DNA of 64,000 nucleotides from Pandoraea terrae (GCF_902459695.1 NZ_CABPRZ010000002.1:345112-409111), one strand, 5' to 3'. Shown: positions 55,499 through 64,000, numbered from the stretch's first letter. Numbers and translations are program-made. Notes: a model not told the origin generated them from the letters alone.

Positions 55499-56563
55499 AT
55501 GATCATCAGCCCCCCGTTCCTGCCGGAGGTTGCGGCAAATTCGAAAGCACTCGATCCGTTGATGGATGCGGTTGACGAGTTTTCAACGTATTACGGCGTG
55601 TATCCCATCGCCGCCGATCGCCGTTGGCATTGCGGCCTGCATCTCAATCCGCGCGATCAGGCGATGCCCGTACGAGCGATTGCCGACGGCGATGTCGTCG
55701 CGTACCGGGTATGTAAGAAAGCGATCAGCGATGGAACGAAGAATCCCGACGGTACGGATCAGCTCAATAGCAACCTCGGTTTCGTACTGCTCAAGCACAC
55801 GACCGAGACGGGCGAGAATCGTACGCTGACGTACTTCTCGCTGTACATGCACCTGCTCGATATGGAAGGCACGAACCAACTGCCGGGCCGTGTGCCGGCG
55901 GCGGGCAGTGCGCCGCATGTGCTGCCGGACTGGCTCAGGAACGACACGGAAGGTGTGGTGTCGGGAGAAGGCAAGAAGGTCTATCGCAAGGATGTGCTCG
56001 GATATATGGGGAAGTGTCAGGGCCACTTTGGCGTGCACTTCGAAATCTTCATGTTGCCTGACGACTACAAGGCCTATTTCGGGGCCACGCAGCTCGACGT
56101 GGCTCAGCCGAGCACGCCTGCGGGAACGGATTACTGGGGGCATACGTATTACGTGATTCCGAAGGAGCAGATTTTTAGCCCGCTACCGCCTGGCGTGGAC
56201 GGAAATAACAAGCTGAAGGGCATCGAGTTTCATCCACTGCCAGGCGGTGAAAACAAACAGGCCTTGTATGTCGAAACTTATTTTCACAAGGGCGACAAGT
56301 TCACGAAAGTCTGGCAGGTGGCACCCGACGGCAAACGCGTCTATTTGACTGACGGGCCTGTGAAGGACCCGGTGGCTGAGTACGAATACAAGATGTATGA
56401 CCGTGCGACCAAGCTCTACCCGGCCTGTCCGAGTGATGGCTACGAACTGCTGCGCTTTGGGCGGATTCTGTCGAGCCCCGCAACGCTGCCCCCCCGCGAA
56501 GCCCGGTCCCACTTCGCCCCATCAACCCAATCCCCGTTCGACCTGGGTGGCCGTGACCTTTGA
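55499..56563 (+). CDS. candidate peptidoglycan-attacking effector, M23-like N-terminal part (gene frameshifted)
   Basis: 354 codons. The front resembles an M23/LytM-type domain: RRWHCGLHLNPRDQAMPVRAIADGDVVAYRV and the later MGKCQGHFGVHFEIFML, though the usual HxxxD and HxH metal motifs are altered. The frame stays sensible up to YELLRFGRILSSPATL, then at a run of seven C (56489-56495) it passes into nonsense and stops 68 nt later. Removing one C joins it in frame to the next entry, giving an 824-aa protein. No signal peptide, as is usual for type VI secretion cargo. Either a pseudogene or a phase-variable gene. Confidence 0.7.
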   Translation: MIISPPFLPEVAANSKALDPLMDAVDEFSTYYGVYPIAADRRWHCGLHLNPRDQAMPVRAIADGDVVAYRVCKKAISDGTKNPDGTDQLNSNLGFVLLKHTTETGENRTLTYFSLYMHLLDMEGTNQLPGRVPAAGSAPHVLPDWLRNDTEGVVSGEGKKVYRKDVLGYMGKCQGHFGVHFEIFMLPDDYKAYFGATQLDVAQPSTPAGTDYWGHTYYVIPKEQIFSPLPPGVDGNNKLKGIEFHPLPGGENKQALYVETYFHKGDKFTKVWQVAPDGKRVYLTDGPVKDPVAEYEYKMYDRATKLYPACPSDGYELLRFGRILSSPATLPPREARSHFAPSTQSPFDLGGRDL

Positions 56564-57974
56564 GCCGGGCAAGCAAGGCTATATCGACCTCAGCAACGAT
56601 GCGATCGTGAAGCTCTCGGACGCGGATTTCCCGTCCTTCACGCACTGGCGGACGATCAGCGAAGGCGCGGGACCGTTCAACAGCGACGGCTTGTGCGACA
56701 TCGAGCAACTCAAGACGATGCTGGGTGACGCGAACGCGAGCTCCACTTCGCTGGACGAAAGTCTGGACGAATTGGCGGCGAAGAACAAGAGAGTCAGCGC
56801 GTACCTGAACGATCCCGACCGCAGGCACGTTCGGGAGCAGTTACGCGGCTTCGTGTGCGAAGCACCGACCGAATGGGATACGTCAAATGTCGAGGCGCGC
56901 TACCGGAAGCTTTTGGAGCCGGGCGAACATTTCGAAGGCAAGAAGCCTGCATACGACAAGTTCATCGACTTCGCGAAGCGGTTCTGCATCTGGGGCAAGA
57001 CGGGATTGCCTGACGGGAAGCTCCGGTTCTTCCATCCGCTGCAGTTCATTCGGCATTTCAGGAGGTGCGGGTGGTTGAGCGCCAACGAGTTTGATCAATT
57101 GTTGCCGACGGAGGTCCTTCGCGAAAATGACGGCAAGCTGCTCTACGAGCCAGTGATCGCGACAGATACCGTAAGAAAAATCAGTCAGAAACATCGACCG
57201 CACCTGAATATTGCCTTGCGCAAGCACTGTATTACGACGCCGGTGCGTATGGCTGCCTTCTTCGGTAATTCGCTGCAAGAAACCACGTGGCTGAGCACAT
57301 TGCATGAGAACAATCCCAATGCGTGGTACTGGCCGTGGGACGGCCGGGGCTTCCTGCAGCTCACCCACCCGGGCAACTACATCAGCTACTGGGATTATCG
57401 CGCACGCAACTCCCAAATACCGCAGAAGGTACGCGACAGTTTGTCGAATGCTCATGGCAAGGTTAATAAGCAGCGTTCAGAAGCAAAAAAGTACTTGAAC
57501 GATGTCGCGAATGGCGTGACGCCTGAGATGCTCCTCTGGCGTGATCAACTGGCGGACAAGACGGTTCCGCCAACGCCGGAAGATCCGATCAGCCCGGCCG
57601 ATAGTGCTGGCTTTTATTGGTCCAAGATGCAGATGGGGCGTTATGCCGACCAGGCTAAGCCTCTGGAGCGCCGCGTGGTGCACGCAATACGCCCGCCCGA
57701 CAAGAAAAACCCGAACTTGCCGAATCCGCCTCGGAGCAAGATCTATTACCACAGCATGAGTTTTCGGGATGCGTCGGCCGCCGTCAATCTGCCCGCGGCG
57801 GTGGGTAATCCCGAGAGGTATTTCAACGGCTATATCGCTCGTTGCGTTGCCCACGCACAGGTACTGGCCGTGGTTGGAGAACCGTTCTTTCCTGACGCGG
57901 CTGGTGCCCACACACTGCATTTTCCCGAAGGCCGTACTCTCAGAAGAGAAAAACCCAAAAAGGCGAAATCATGA
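56397..57974 (+). CDS. candidate effector, GH19-lysozyme-like C-terminal part (continuation after frameshift)
   Basis: The open frame begins at an ATG at 56397, but meaningful sequence starts about 56496, after the C-run, with AKPGPTSPHQPNPRSTWVAV. A linker-like domain (EPGKQGYIDLSND...SDADFPSFTHWRTI) is followed by a region resembling GH19 chitinase/endolysin folds: RMAAFFGNSLQETTWLSTL, then WDGRGFLQLTHPGNYISYWDY. The catalytic Glu is probably the one in LQETTW. The stop overlaps the next gene's ATG (ATGA), a sign of effector-immunity coupling. No independent ribosome-binding site was found, so translation without frameshift correction is doubtful. Confidence 0.65.
   Translation: MTVRPSSTRPVRVMATNCCALGGFCRAPQRCPPAKPGPTSPHQPNPRSTWVAVTFEPGKQGYIDLSNDAIVKLSDADFPSFTHWRTISEGAGPFNSDGLCDIEQLKTMLGDANASSTSLDESLDELAAKNKRVSAYLNDPDRRHVREQLRGFVCEAPTEWDTSNVEARYRKLLEPGEHFEGKKPAYDKFIDFAKRFCIWGKTGLPDGKLRFFHPLQFIRHFRRCGWLSANEFDQLLPTEVLRENDGKLLYEPVIATDTVRKISQKHRPHLNIALRKHCITTPVRMAAFFGNSLQETTWLSTLHENNPNAWYWPWDGRGFLQLTHPGNYISYWDYRARNSQIPQKVRDSLSNAHGKVNKQRSEAKKYLNDVANGVTPEMLLWRDQLADKTVPPTPEDPISPADSAGFYWSKMQMGRYADQAKPLERRVVHAIRPPDKKNPNLPNPPRSKIYYHSMSFRDASAAVNLPAAVGNPERYFNGYIARCVAHAQVLAVVGEPFFPDAAGAHTLHFPEGRTLRREKPKKAKS
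56489..56495 (+). repeat. seven-C homopolymer at the frameshift
   Basis: CTG followed by seven C and GCGAAG. With six C the two reading frames above join as TLPPAKPGPTSPH with no stop. Such tracts change length by slippage and are also common sites of sequencing error. Confidence 0.85.
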
Positions 57975-58639
57975 AATTGACCGGACTGGTACTTGTGGCG
58001 GCCATCATGGCTTCGGCCACCACGGCATGGGCTCAATCCAAAGCCACTGAGAATCGCAAGGAGGAAGCCCCCAAACTGTTCGTCGACATGGGCGGGGGGT
58101 GTGCCATTCGGATCACCGATCCGTTTGGCGGGCACCTGGCGAGTGCCATGCCATCGAGTTCTGGATACTGGACCGACAGGCCGCCGATCAAGACGACCAT
58201 GGACCGGTTCGCGATTCGCTTTTACTGCGACGATCTAGCCAAGACGTCAAAAGAGGAGATAGCGCTCCGGCATGGCGGGATCTACGATGCGACGGCGCAC
58301 CGCTGGTCTGCGGATTACCCAAGCGAGTGGGAAGCGGAGATTCTGCGTCCCGTCACCAGAATAGACAATCTGGACTCCGTCAACGGGAGCGGGTTCTACA
58401 AGACCCAAGACACCACATTTGGGGAAGAGTGGCGCCGCGAGCGCCACCTCTCCTTTTGCCTGTTTCACGGAACCAAGGCGGTGTGCGGTGGTGAAAACGT
58501 GATGAGGCTCGAAGACCCGAAGGGCAATCTGCTGCCCTACTACCTGAAGATCTTGCGCAGCATCGAGTTTATCGACACGCTGGCGACCGTACCGGCGCCG
58601 GCCAGTGGGCCGGCGAGCCAAGATGTGCCCGCGCGCTAA
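57971..58639 (+). CDS. secreted protein, candidate immunity protein for the upstream effector
   Basis: 222 aa. Clear Sec signal peptide (MKLTGLVLVAAIMASATTAWA, cleavage before QS). The mature part has four well-spaced Cys (GGGCAIRI, FYCDD, SFCLFHG, AVCGG), suggesting two disulfides in the periplasm, and LKILRSIEFIDTLA near the end. Not recognised as a known family. Its ATG overlaps the effector stop, so it is translationally coupled. A periplasmic partner fits protection against a cell-wall enzyme (inference). It stays intact although the effector frame is broken. Confidence 0.7.
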   Translation: MKLTGLVLVAAIMASATTAWAQSKATENRKEEAPKLFVDMGGGCAIRITDPFGGHLASAMPSSSGYWTDRPPIKTTMDRFAIRFYCDDLAKTSKEEIALRHGGIYDATAHRWSADYPSEWEAEILRPVTRIDNLDSVNGSGFYKTQDTTFGEEWRRERHLSFCLFHGTKAVCGGENVMRLEDPKGNLLPYYLKILRSIEFIDTLATVPAPASGPASQDVPAR

Positions 58640-58667
58640 GCGCATCGTGAGATTCGGAAAAAACGAT

Positions 58668-58854
58668 ATGCATGGCCTTGCAGGCTTGCTTTTCGCGGGC
58701 CTCGGCACCTCCGCGTTGGCAGCAACCTGTTTTCTTGTGATCCTCTCACCACCAGAAGAGATATCGGCACAGGAATAATCGGACCCGGTGAAGCTACAGT
58801 GCATACGGTGCGTTGCGCCGTGAATCTGGCTCGTCCAGTTGCGCGAGTGAAGTG
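58668..58854 (+). pseudogene. remnant of an FGE (SUMF1)-like gene: N-terminal segment plus C-terminal tail
   Basis: First part: MHGLAGLLFAGLGTSALAAT... to SAQE and a stop (58668-58778), a 36-codon signal/anchor-like peptide. Second part (58791-58854) reads VHTVRCAVNLARPVARVK and stop, the same C-terminal tail as the FGE-like fragment at 26798. The catalytic middle is absent. Together with the N-terminally truncated copy at 26798-27517 it suggests that one ancestral gene was split by recombination. Confidence 0.5.
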
Positions 58855-58947
58855 ATGGTACGTTTGAACGGACGATCCGATACCCGAGAAGCGCGACCGG
58901 CGTCGTCGCCGATGAATCGCGTCGCACGATACGCAGTGGCGCGCCGG

Positions 58948-59300
58948 AACCCTCGTTCGGTTTACGGCCCCGAGGCCGCGGGGGCTGTGTGGACCGCCGG
59001 TGTGTCACGGCATGACGATTATCGGAGTCGACGCCGGTCCCTCGAGAGCGAGTCCGGGAATTGGCATGCCGCGTGGAGCGGCTGGTGAAGACGGCGGTCG
59101 CGTCAGACTGGGGCAAGCATTGGGCGGCTTGAGGCGGTGTGTCGACGCGACTTGAGCGGTTCGCCGCAGCGTTGACCCGCTTTCCGCGTACGTGTGTTCT
59201 GCCGGAAGCGGAAAGCGGGTCAATGCTGCGGCCGGCGTGAGCATCCATAGGCAAGACGGGCAGTTGCGGCGGGCGCGAGCATCAATAGGCAAGACGAGCA
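58948..59300 (-). repeat. dispersed repeat, copy D (right edge of large island)
   Basis: Inverted copy. The hairpin is perfect (59174-59187 with 59208-59221). Units of the 38-bp repeat follow at 59222-59300. The left flank (58855-58947) matches the flank of copy A. One frame that is open in the other three copies contains a stop here (GVDAT then TGA), so the repeat is unlikely to be selected for protein. Confidence 0.85.
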
Positions 59301-59350
59301 GGTGGCCGGCCCAACGCCCCTATGTTGCAGCGACGTATCGCGAACGGCAC

Positions 59351-60199
59351 TCAGCCCGGCGCACCGCCGCCGAAATCCTGCGCAAGCGACTGGACGCTGA
59401 CGGGATCGCCCGCGCCCGGCATCTCGTCGGGTGGCGACGCGAGCGGCGGCAATGATGCCGCGCTCGCGCCCGGCGCGCTGGCCGCCCACTGCGGCTCCGG
59501 CAACTCCGCAAATACCTGACGCAAGCGCGCGCCCCACGTGTCGTGGATCATCTTGTAATAGGCGTTATCGTCCGTGAGCGAAGCAAAGCGCGTGACGCGC
59601 AGGCTGTTCTCTTCGTAGACGAGCAAATCGAGCGGCAGTCCGACCGAAACGTTGGAGCGCAGCGTGGAGTCCATCGAGATCAATGCGCACTTGGCGCCGT
59701 CGTCGAGCGACGTGGACGGGGTGACGAGCCGGTCGATGATCGGCTTGCCGTACTTCGATTCACCGATCTGGAAGTAAGGATTGACCGAAGACGCTTCGAT
59801 GAAGTTGCCGGCCGAGTACAACTGGAACAAACGGCTCGGCTGTCCGGCGATCTGGCCGCCAAGGATAAAGCTGCAATTGAAGTCGACGCCGAATGTCTCC
59901 AGCGCCTTGGCGTCGCGCGCGTAGACTTCGCGAATCGCGTTGCCCACCACACGAGCGACGTCGGTGAGCGTCTTCGCATTCCAGATCGTGTCCGTGTCGC
60001 GTGCTTCAACGATATGTTGGCGTACCGCCTGCGTCACCGCCAGATTGCCGGCGGACAACAACACCAGCACCCGCTCGCCGGTGCGCTCGAACACGAGCAT
60101 CTTCCGGAAAGTGCTGACATGATCGACGCCCGCATTGGTTCGGGTGTCGGAAAGAAAAACCAGGCCCGTATCGAGCCGCATCGCCACGCAGTACGTCAT
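59351..60199 (-). CDS. Anbu proteasome-like peptidase
   Basis: 282 aa member of the Anbu (bacterial proteasome homologue) family. It begins MTYCVAMRLDTGLVFLSDTRTNAG; after Met removal the N-terminal Thr would be the nucleophile, as in proteasome beta subunits. A low-complexity Ala/Pro/Gly C-terminus follows the core (ASAPGASAASLPPLASPPD). It is the last gene of the cluster that regularly accompanies Anbu: transglutaminase-like, alpha-E and circularly permuted ATP-grasp proteins. Cellular role unresolved. Confidence 0.9.
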   Translation of the reverse strand: MTYCVAMRLDTGLVFLSDTRTNAGVDHVSTFRKMLVFERTGERVLVLLSAGNLAVTQAVRQHIVEARDTDTIWNAKTLTDVARVVGNAIREVYARDAKALETFGVDFNCSFILGGQIAGQPSRLFQLYSAGNFIEASSVNPYFQIGESKYGKPIIDRLVTPSTSLDDGAKCALISMDSTLRSNVSVGLPLDLLVYEENSLRVTRFASLTDDNAYYKMIHDTWGARLRQVFAELPEPQWAASAPGASAASLPPLASPPDEMPGAGDPVSVQSLAQDFGGGAPG

Positions 60200-60256
60200 G
60201 TTACTCCCGCATCGGGCACCGCCCCCCTTCCGGGCGATCCCGTGTGCATCGAAATC

Positions 60257-61060
60257 CTATTGTTGAACGACCGGCAACGCGTCGACACTTACCGTCACGT
60301 GCAAGTCTTCCGTATGGCCGCCGCTACGCATGCCGCGTACCGGCGCCGCCGATTCATAGTCGCGCCCGACCGCCAGCCGGCAATAATTACCGCTCGCGAA
60401 ACAGGCGTGCGTGACATCCACGCTGACCCAGCCCAACCCATCGAGCCAGATATCGGCCCACGCATGACTCGCCGCATGCGGGACATCGCCCGGATCGAGA
60501 TAGCCGCTGACATAACGCGCCGGAATGCCGCGCGCACGACAGATCGCCAGCATCAGATGAGCATGATCCTGACAGACCCCGCGCCCCAGCTCAAGCGCGT
60601 GCGACGCAGTGCTCGTCACCTCCGTGATGCCCGACTCATAATCAACCCGGCCGCAGATCGCTTGCGCCAGTGCCAGAAGGTCGTCCGGCGTGGCGAGCGC
60701 GGCTTCGCGCGCCATCGCATCGATCGCGTCGCTGCGCCGCGTCAGCGACGTCGCTGACGCGAACGATAGCACAGGCACCGTCGACTCCTCCCGGCCGAGG
60801 CATCCGTCGGTCAACGCGACCGTTTCGACCTCCCCTTCCGCGAGCAGATGGATCTCACTGTGCGGCTGGTGCAGGACCAGCGTGTGCATCAGATTGCCAT
60901 AGGCATCGACCGCCGGCGTCAGCTTGCCCGGCGCCGACAGCCGCCAGTTCACGACGCGCTGTACTTGCGAGGCGGCCGGCGACAAACGCAGTTGCTGAAT
61001 CGTATAGCGCACCGGGCTGGCGTAACGGTAGATCGTTTCGTGGCGGATGGTCAGGCGCAT
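60257..61060 (-). CDS. transglutaminase-like protein of the Anbu cluster
   Basis: 267 aa. N-terminal beta domain (MRLTIRHETIYRYASPVRYTIQQLRLSP) and a transglutaminase/protease-like core with the catalytic Cys in ALELGRGVCQDHAHLMLAICR, the His in ASHAWADIWLDGLGWVSVDVTH and a following Asp. It may be a peptidase or a transpeptidase. The ATG lies 4 nt after the stop of the alpha-E gene, and Anbu follows 57 nt later. Confidence 0.92.
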   Translation of the reverse strand: MRLTIRHETIYRYASPVRYTIQQLRLSPAASQVQRVVNWRLSAPGKLTPAVDAYGNLMHTLVLHQPHSEIHLLAEGEVETVALTDGCLGREESTVPVLSFASATSLTRRSDAIDAMAREAALATPDDLLALAQAICGRVDYESGITEVTSTASHALELGRGVCQDHAHLMLAICRARGIPARYVSGYLDPGDVPHAASHAWADIWLDGLGWVSVDVTHACFASGNYCRLAVGRDYESAAPVRGMRSGGHTEDLHVTVSVDALPVVQQ

Positions 61061-61064
61061 GAGT

Positions 61065-62033
61065 TCAGGCCGAAATCAGGAACGTTTGACTGATCTTGTT
61101 GCCGAGCAGATTCACGCGCTCGAGAAACTCGGTCAGCACCTTGTGCAGCCCCTGCTGCTGAATCTGCTGGATGTCGGTGTATTTCAGCTCGGCATGCAAC
61201 TTGCCGGCATAACGCTCGCACTCGCCTGAATGGCCGTTGGAGATCGTCTCGAGATTCTCGCAGACGCCCTGCAACGACGACAGCATCGAACGCGGCATGT
61301 GGGGATTGAGCATCAGCAGCTCAACGACGCGCTCGGGCGTAATCACATCGCGATAGACCTTGCGGTAAATCTCGAAGCCCGAGACCGAGCGCAACACCGC
61401 AGCCCAGTAGTAGAAATCGGTCGGATGCGAGCTGTCGGCGTCCGGTTTCGCCGCCGCTTCATGGAAGCGCACATCCAGAATCCGGGCCGTATTGTCGGCC
61501 CGCTCGAGAAACACCCCCAGCCGCGTGAAATAGAAAGCTTCATCCTGGAACAACGTGCCGAAACTCACGCCGCGCGACAAATGCGAACGAACCTTCACCC
61601 ACTCGAACAGGTGCGCCGGATCGCGCTCAAGCAAGTCGAGGATGCGCGGGAAGTCGAGCCACGTGCTATTGACCGTCTCCCACAACTCCGTGGTCAACGT
61701 TCCCCGCACCGCGCGCGCGTTTTCGCGCGCGGCGGAGAGGCAGCAATAAATGCTCGACGCATTGTCCGGATCGCGCACCATGAAATCCAGGACATGCGCC
61801 TTGGTCGCGCGCGCGTGGCGTGCGTTGAAGGCCGGCTCGAGTTCCGAGATGCGCAACGTCGCGCGCCAGCCGGCCTCGTCGGGGCCCGGCGCGGCGTCGT
61901 CCAGTTCGCTTTCCTCCGCGTCCTGCGGCAGCAGCAGGTTTTGCAGATTCACGTCGAGCAGACGCGCGGTATTTTCGGCGCGCTCCATATAACGCGCCAT
62001 CCAGAAAAGATGATCGGCAGTTCGGCTCAGCAT
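61065..62033 (-). CDS. alpha-E domain protein of the Anbu cluster
   Basis: 322 aa all-helical alpha-E protein. It starts MLSRTADHLFWMARYMERAENTARLLDVN, the family hallmark. It is regularly linked to circularly permuted ATP-grasp enzymes and thought to act with them in making a peptide-like bond. 10 nt downstream of the ATP-grasp gene, so co-transcribed. Confidence 0.93.
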   Translation of the reverse strand: MLSRTADHLFWMARYMERAENTARLLDVNLQNLLLPQDAEESELDDAAPGPDEAGWRATLRISELEPAFNARHARATKAHVLDFMVRDPDNASSIYCCLSAARENARAVRGTLTTELWETVNSTWLDFPRILDLLERDPAHLFEWVKVRSHLSRGVSFGTLFQDEAFYFTRLGVFLERADNTARILDVRFHEAAAKPDADSSHPTDFYYWAAVLRSVSGFEIYRKVYRDVITPERVVELLMLNPHMPRSMLSSLQGVCENLETISNGHSGECERYAGKLHAELKYTDIQQIQQQGLHKVLTEFLERVNLLGNKISQTFLISA

Positions 62034-62043
62034 GTTCGTTCGC

Positions 62044-63468
62044 TCACTTTTCCAGAACCCAGGTGTCCTTGGTGCCCCCGCCTTGCGACGAATTCACCAC
62101 CAGCGAACCTTCCGTCAGCGCCACGCGGGTCAAGCCGCCCGGCACCATGTTCACGCCCTTGCCCGACGACAGCACGAACGGGCGCAAGTCGATATGACGC
62201 GGCGCGATGCCGGCCTCCACGAACGTCGGACACGCCGACAGCGCCAGCGTCGGCTGCGCGATGTAACCGGCGGGCTGCGACAGCAGTCGCGCCCGGAAGG
62301 CCTCGATCTCGGCCTTCGTCGATGCCGGACCGACGAGCATGCCGTATCCGCCCGCGCCGTGCACCTCCTTCACCACGAGTTCCGGCAGATGATCGAGCAC
62401 ATAGGCCAGATCGTCCGGACGGCGGCATTGGTACGTCGGCACATTGTTCAGGATGGGTTTTTCTCCCAGATAGAACGAGATCATGTCCGGCACGAACGGA
62501 TAGATCGACTTGTCGTCGGCCACACCGGTGCCGATCGCATTCGCGAGCGTGACGCGCCCTGCACGGTAGACCGACAGCAGCCCGGGCACGCCGAGCGTGG
62601 AGTCTGCGCGAAACGCGAGCGGGTCGAGAAAATCGTCGTCGACGCGGCGGTAGATGACGTCAACCCGTTTCGGGCCATGCGTCGTGCGCATGAAGACCAG
62701 ATTGTCTTCCACGAACAGATCCTGCCCTTCCACGAGTTCGATACCCATCTGCTGCGCGAGGAATGCGTGCTCGAAGTAGGCCGAATTGTAGATCCCGGGC
62801 GTCATCACCACGACGGTTGGATCGTCGACCCCTTGCGGCGCGACGGCCCGCAGGCTATCGAGCAGCAGATCGGGGTAATGCTCGACGGGCGCCACGCGAT
62901 TCCTGGCGAACAGCTCGGGGAATAGCCGCATCATCATCTTGCGGTTTTCCAACATGTACGACACGCCTGACGGCACGCGCAGATTATCCTCGAGCACATA
63001 AAACTCGCCGTTATCGGGTGTGCCTGCCCGTACGACATCCACGCCTGCGATGTGCGCGTAGATATCGCCGGGAACCTCGACCCCCTGCATTTCGGGGCGA
63101 TACTGGGCGTTCATCAACACCTGTTCCGGCGGAATTACGCCGGCGCGCAGGATATCGCGACCGTGGTAGACATCATGGATAAACCGGTTCAGCGCCTCGA
63201 CGCGTTGCCGCAGGCCGGACTGGAGCGTTTGCCACTCATGGGCCGGAATGATTCGGGGGATGAGGTCGAAAGGAATCAGCCGTTCCGTGCCGGCGTCGTT
63301 GCCGTATACGGCAAACGTGATGCCCACGCGCCGGAATGACAAATCGGCCTCGGTGCGCTTGTGCGTCAGCGTGTCATCGGACTGGCAACGCAGCCAGTCG
63401 TCGAACCGCCGATAATGCGGACGGGTTTCGCCCGTGCCGCTCGCCATTTCGTTGTAGCTCTCGACCAT
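62044..63468 (-). CDS. circularly permuted ATP-grasp protein of the Anbu cluster
   Basis: 474 aa. Circularly permuted type 2 ATP-grasp: [44 protein letters not shown] and [20 protein letters not shown] are family landmarks. Proteins of this class probably ligate amino acids or peptides. The ATG at 63468 follows GCGGAGAAG; the longer open frame has no support. It is the first gene of the four-gene operon ATP-grasp, alpha-E, transglutaminase, Anbu. Confidence 0.93.
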   Translation of the reverse strand: MVESYNEMASGTGETRPHYRRFDDWLRCQSDDTLTHKRTEADLSFRRVGITFAVYGNDAGTERLIPFDLIPRIIPAHEWQTLQSGLRQRVEALNRFIHDVYHGRDILRAGVIPPEQVLMNAQYRPEMQGVEVPGDIYAHIAGVDVVRAGTPDNGEFYVLEDNLRVPSGVSYMLENRKMMMRLFPELFARNRVAPVEHYPDLLLDSLRAVAPQGVDDPTVVVMTPGIYNSAYFEHAFLAQQMGIELVEGQDLFVEDNLVFMRTTHGPKRVDVIYRRVDDDFLDPLAFRADSTLGVPGLLSVYRAGRVTLANAIGTGVADDKSIYPFVPDMISFYLGEKPILNNVPTYQCRRPDDLAYVLDHLPELVVKEVHGAGGYGMLVGPASTKAEIEAFRARLLSQPAGYIAQPTLALSACPTFVEAGIAPRHIDLRPFVLSSGKGVNMVPGGLTRVALTEGSLVVNSSQGGGTKDTWVLEK

Positions 63469-63808
63469 ACGCTTCTCCGCAGATGCCGTATTGGAGTTGA
63501 GCAATAAGCATGCCCGGCGTGTCCGGGCATGCCGGCACCGGCGCGGTGCATGGCGCACCACCCCGGCGCTTCGAGTATAGCCGCGGCAACAAAAGCGGGA
63601 GAGAAACTTGGATTCGACCGCCCCCCCGCCACAACGAAAAAACCCGGCCGAAGCCGGGTTTCAAAAAAACTCCCGATCCATGCCGCCAGTGATCGGGGTG
63701 ATTTGCGAACGCAAATTATCCCGGTCGATGGCCTCTCGCGGATGGAGAGGACGCGCGCGGTGCAAATCGCGCGCGGGGTTAGCGCGGTGTTATACAGCCG
63801 ACCGGTGG
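63469..63808. other. intergenic region upstream of the Anbu cluster
   Basis: About 340 nt. It holds the terminator of the ureidoglycolate lyase gene and the promoter region for the Anbu operon. No gene supported. Confidence 0.5.
63641..63662 (-). terminator. Rho-independent terminator (minus strand)
   Basis: AACCCGGC / TTCG / GCCGGGTT on the minus strand, followed by TTTTCG. It ends transcription of the partial allA-like gene at 63809 before the Anbu operon. Confidence 0.85.
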
Positions 63809-64000
63809 TCAAGCCACCCGCGCCGCCTTCCCCGCCAGCGCGCGGTCGATACCGGCCTGCGTGAGCAGCCAGGTACCGGGCAGCACCTGCTCATCGCAGT
63901 TATGCCCGTCGCCGCCGCGATCAACGACGATGAAGTCCGACGTCTCGTGCAGCGCCAGCAGCGGGTGATGCCACACGCCGCGCGCGTAGTTCACCCCCTG
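63809..64000 (-). CDS. allA: ureidoglycolate lyase (C-terminal part; 5' end outside window)
   Basis: 63 codons plus stop, open to the right edge. The sequence [20 protein letters not shown] then [16 protein letters not shown] is the conserved C-terminal part of AllA, which splits ureidoglycolate to glyoxylate and urea, the last step of allantoin breakdown. It belongs with uraH and puuD in the purine pathway, although it is 12 kb away. The internal GTG at 63994 is not the start. Confidence 0.85.
   Translation of the reverse strand, partial: QGVNYARGVWHHPLLALHETSDFIVVDRGGDGHNCDEQVLPGTWLLTQAGIDRALAGKAARVA

Larger units (their letters stand above)
54024..59300. mobile_element. inverted-repeat-bounded effector island (C-D)
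   Basis: Repeat copies C (plus) and D (minus) bracket 4.5 kb with the 93-aa gene, a candidate peptidoglycan-attacking effector, a candidate immunity gene and an FGE-like remnant. The edges correspond to those of the small island at 26.4-28.0 kb in reverse order. No recombinase gene is present, so any movement would be by homologous recombination between repeats or by an enzyme encoded elsewhere (inference). Codon use of the cargo looks less GC-biased than that of its neighbours. Confidence 0.5.

Noticed and set aside
1..64000. tRNA or rRNA genes
   Set aside because: No cloverleaf with a CCA-type end or conserved rRNA segment was noticed by eye; a covariance-model scan would be needed to exclude them fully.

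Overview
The window looks like a chromosome segment of a high-GC betaproteobacterium of the Burkholderiaceae, most likely Pandoraea or a close relative. Reasons: the minC-minD order, a LysR-llpE-RND efflux locus laid out like Burkholderia bpeT-llpE-bpeEF-oprC, two tandem cyanophycin synthetases with their usual partners, and a cadR/cadA pair. This assignment rests on gene content and protein resemblance only. No rRNA, tRNA or CRISPR array was seen.

Layout. 1-2.6 kb: minD (cut by the window edge), minC, and three very small genes. 3-13.1 kb: an SDR protein, rdgC, then a cyanophycin block (DUF1854 protein, ABC transporter, and two divergent cyanophycin synthetases whose domains look complementarily degraded). 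13.2-16.4 kb: an unusual minus-strand operon with a collagen-like protein made almost wholly of Gly-X-Gln triplets, a PP-loop ATPase with sulfurtransferase-like cysteine spacing, a DUF6445-type oxygenase and a small protein. Three of these four proteins share an N-terminal motif of about 23 residues. A cysteine synthase-like gene is divergent from it. 17.6-25.7 kb: drug-efflux locus. 25.8-28 kb: an RcnB-like gene and a small inverted-repeat-bounded scar. 28-45 kb: ordinary accessory and housekeeping genes (HPP protein, chemoreceptor, fpr, galE, phosphodiesterase, HU, CHAD protein, cadA/cadR, sulfide:quinone reductase, EAL protein, aldehyde dehydrogenase, ybiT). 45.6-51.5 kb: purine breakdown (LysR regulator, 8-oxoguanine deaminase, NCS2 permease, uraH, puuD), with ureidoglycolate lyase at the right edge. 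51.7-54 kb: MATE exporter and aquaporin. 54-59.3 kb: an island bounded by inverted copies of a repeat of about 350 bp, carrying a candidate peptidoglycan-attacking effector broken at a 7-C tract and a candidate periplasmic immunity protein. 59.3-63.5 kb: the Anbu proteasome-like cluster.

The two most interesting parts are the Gly-X-Gln collagen/PP-loop/oxygenase operon, which may be an undescribed protein-modification system, and the two inverted-repeat-bounded islands (26.4-28.0 and 54.0-59.3 kb). The islands have matching edges and different cargo, as if they are related cassettes.
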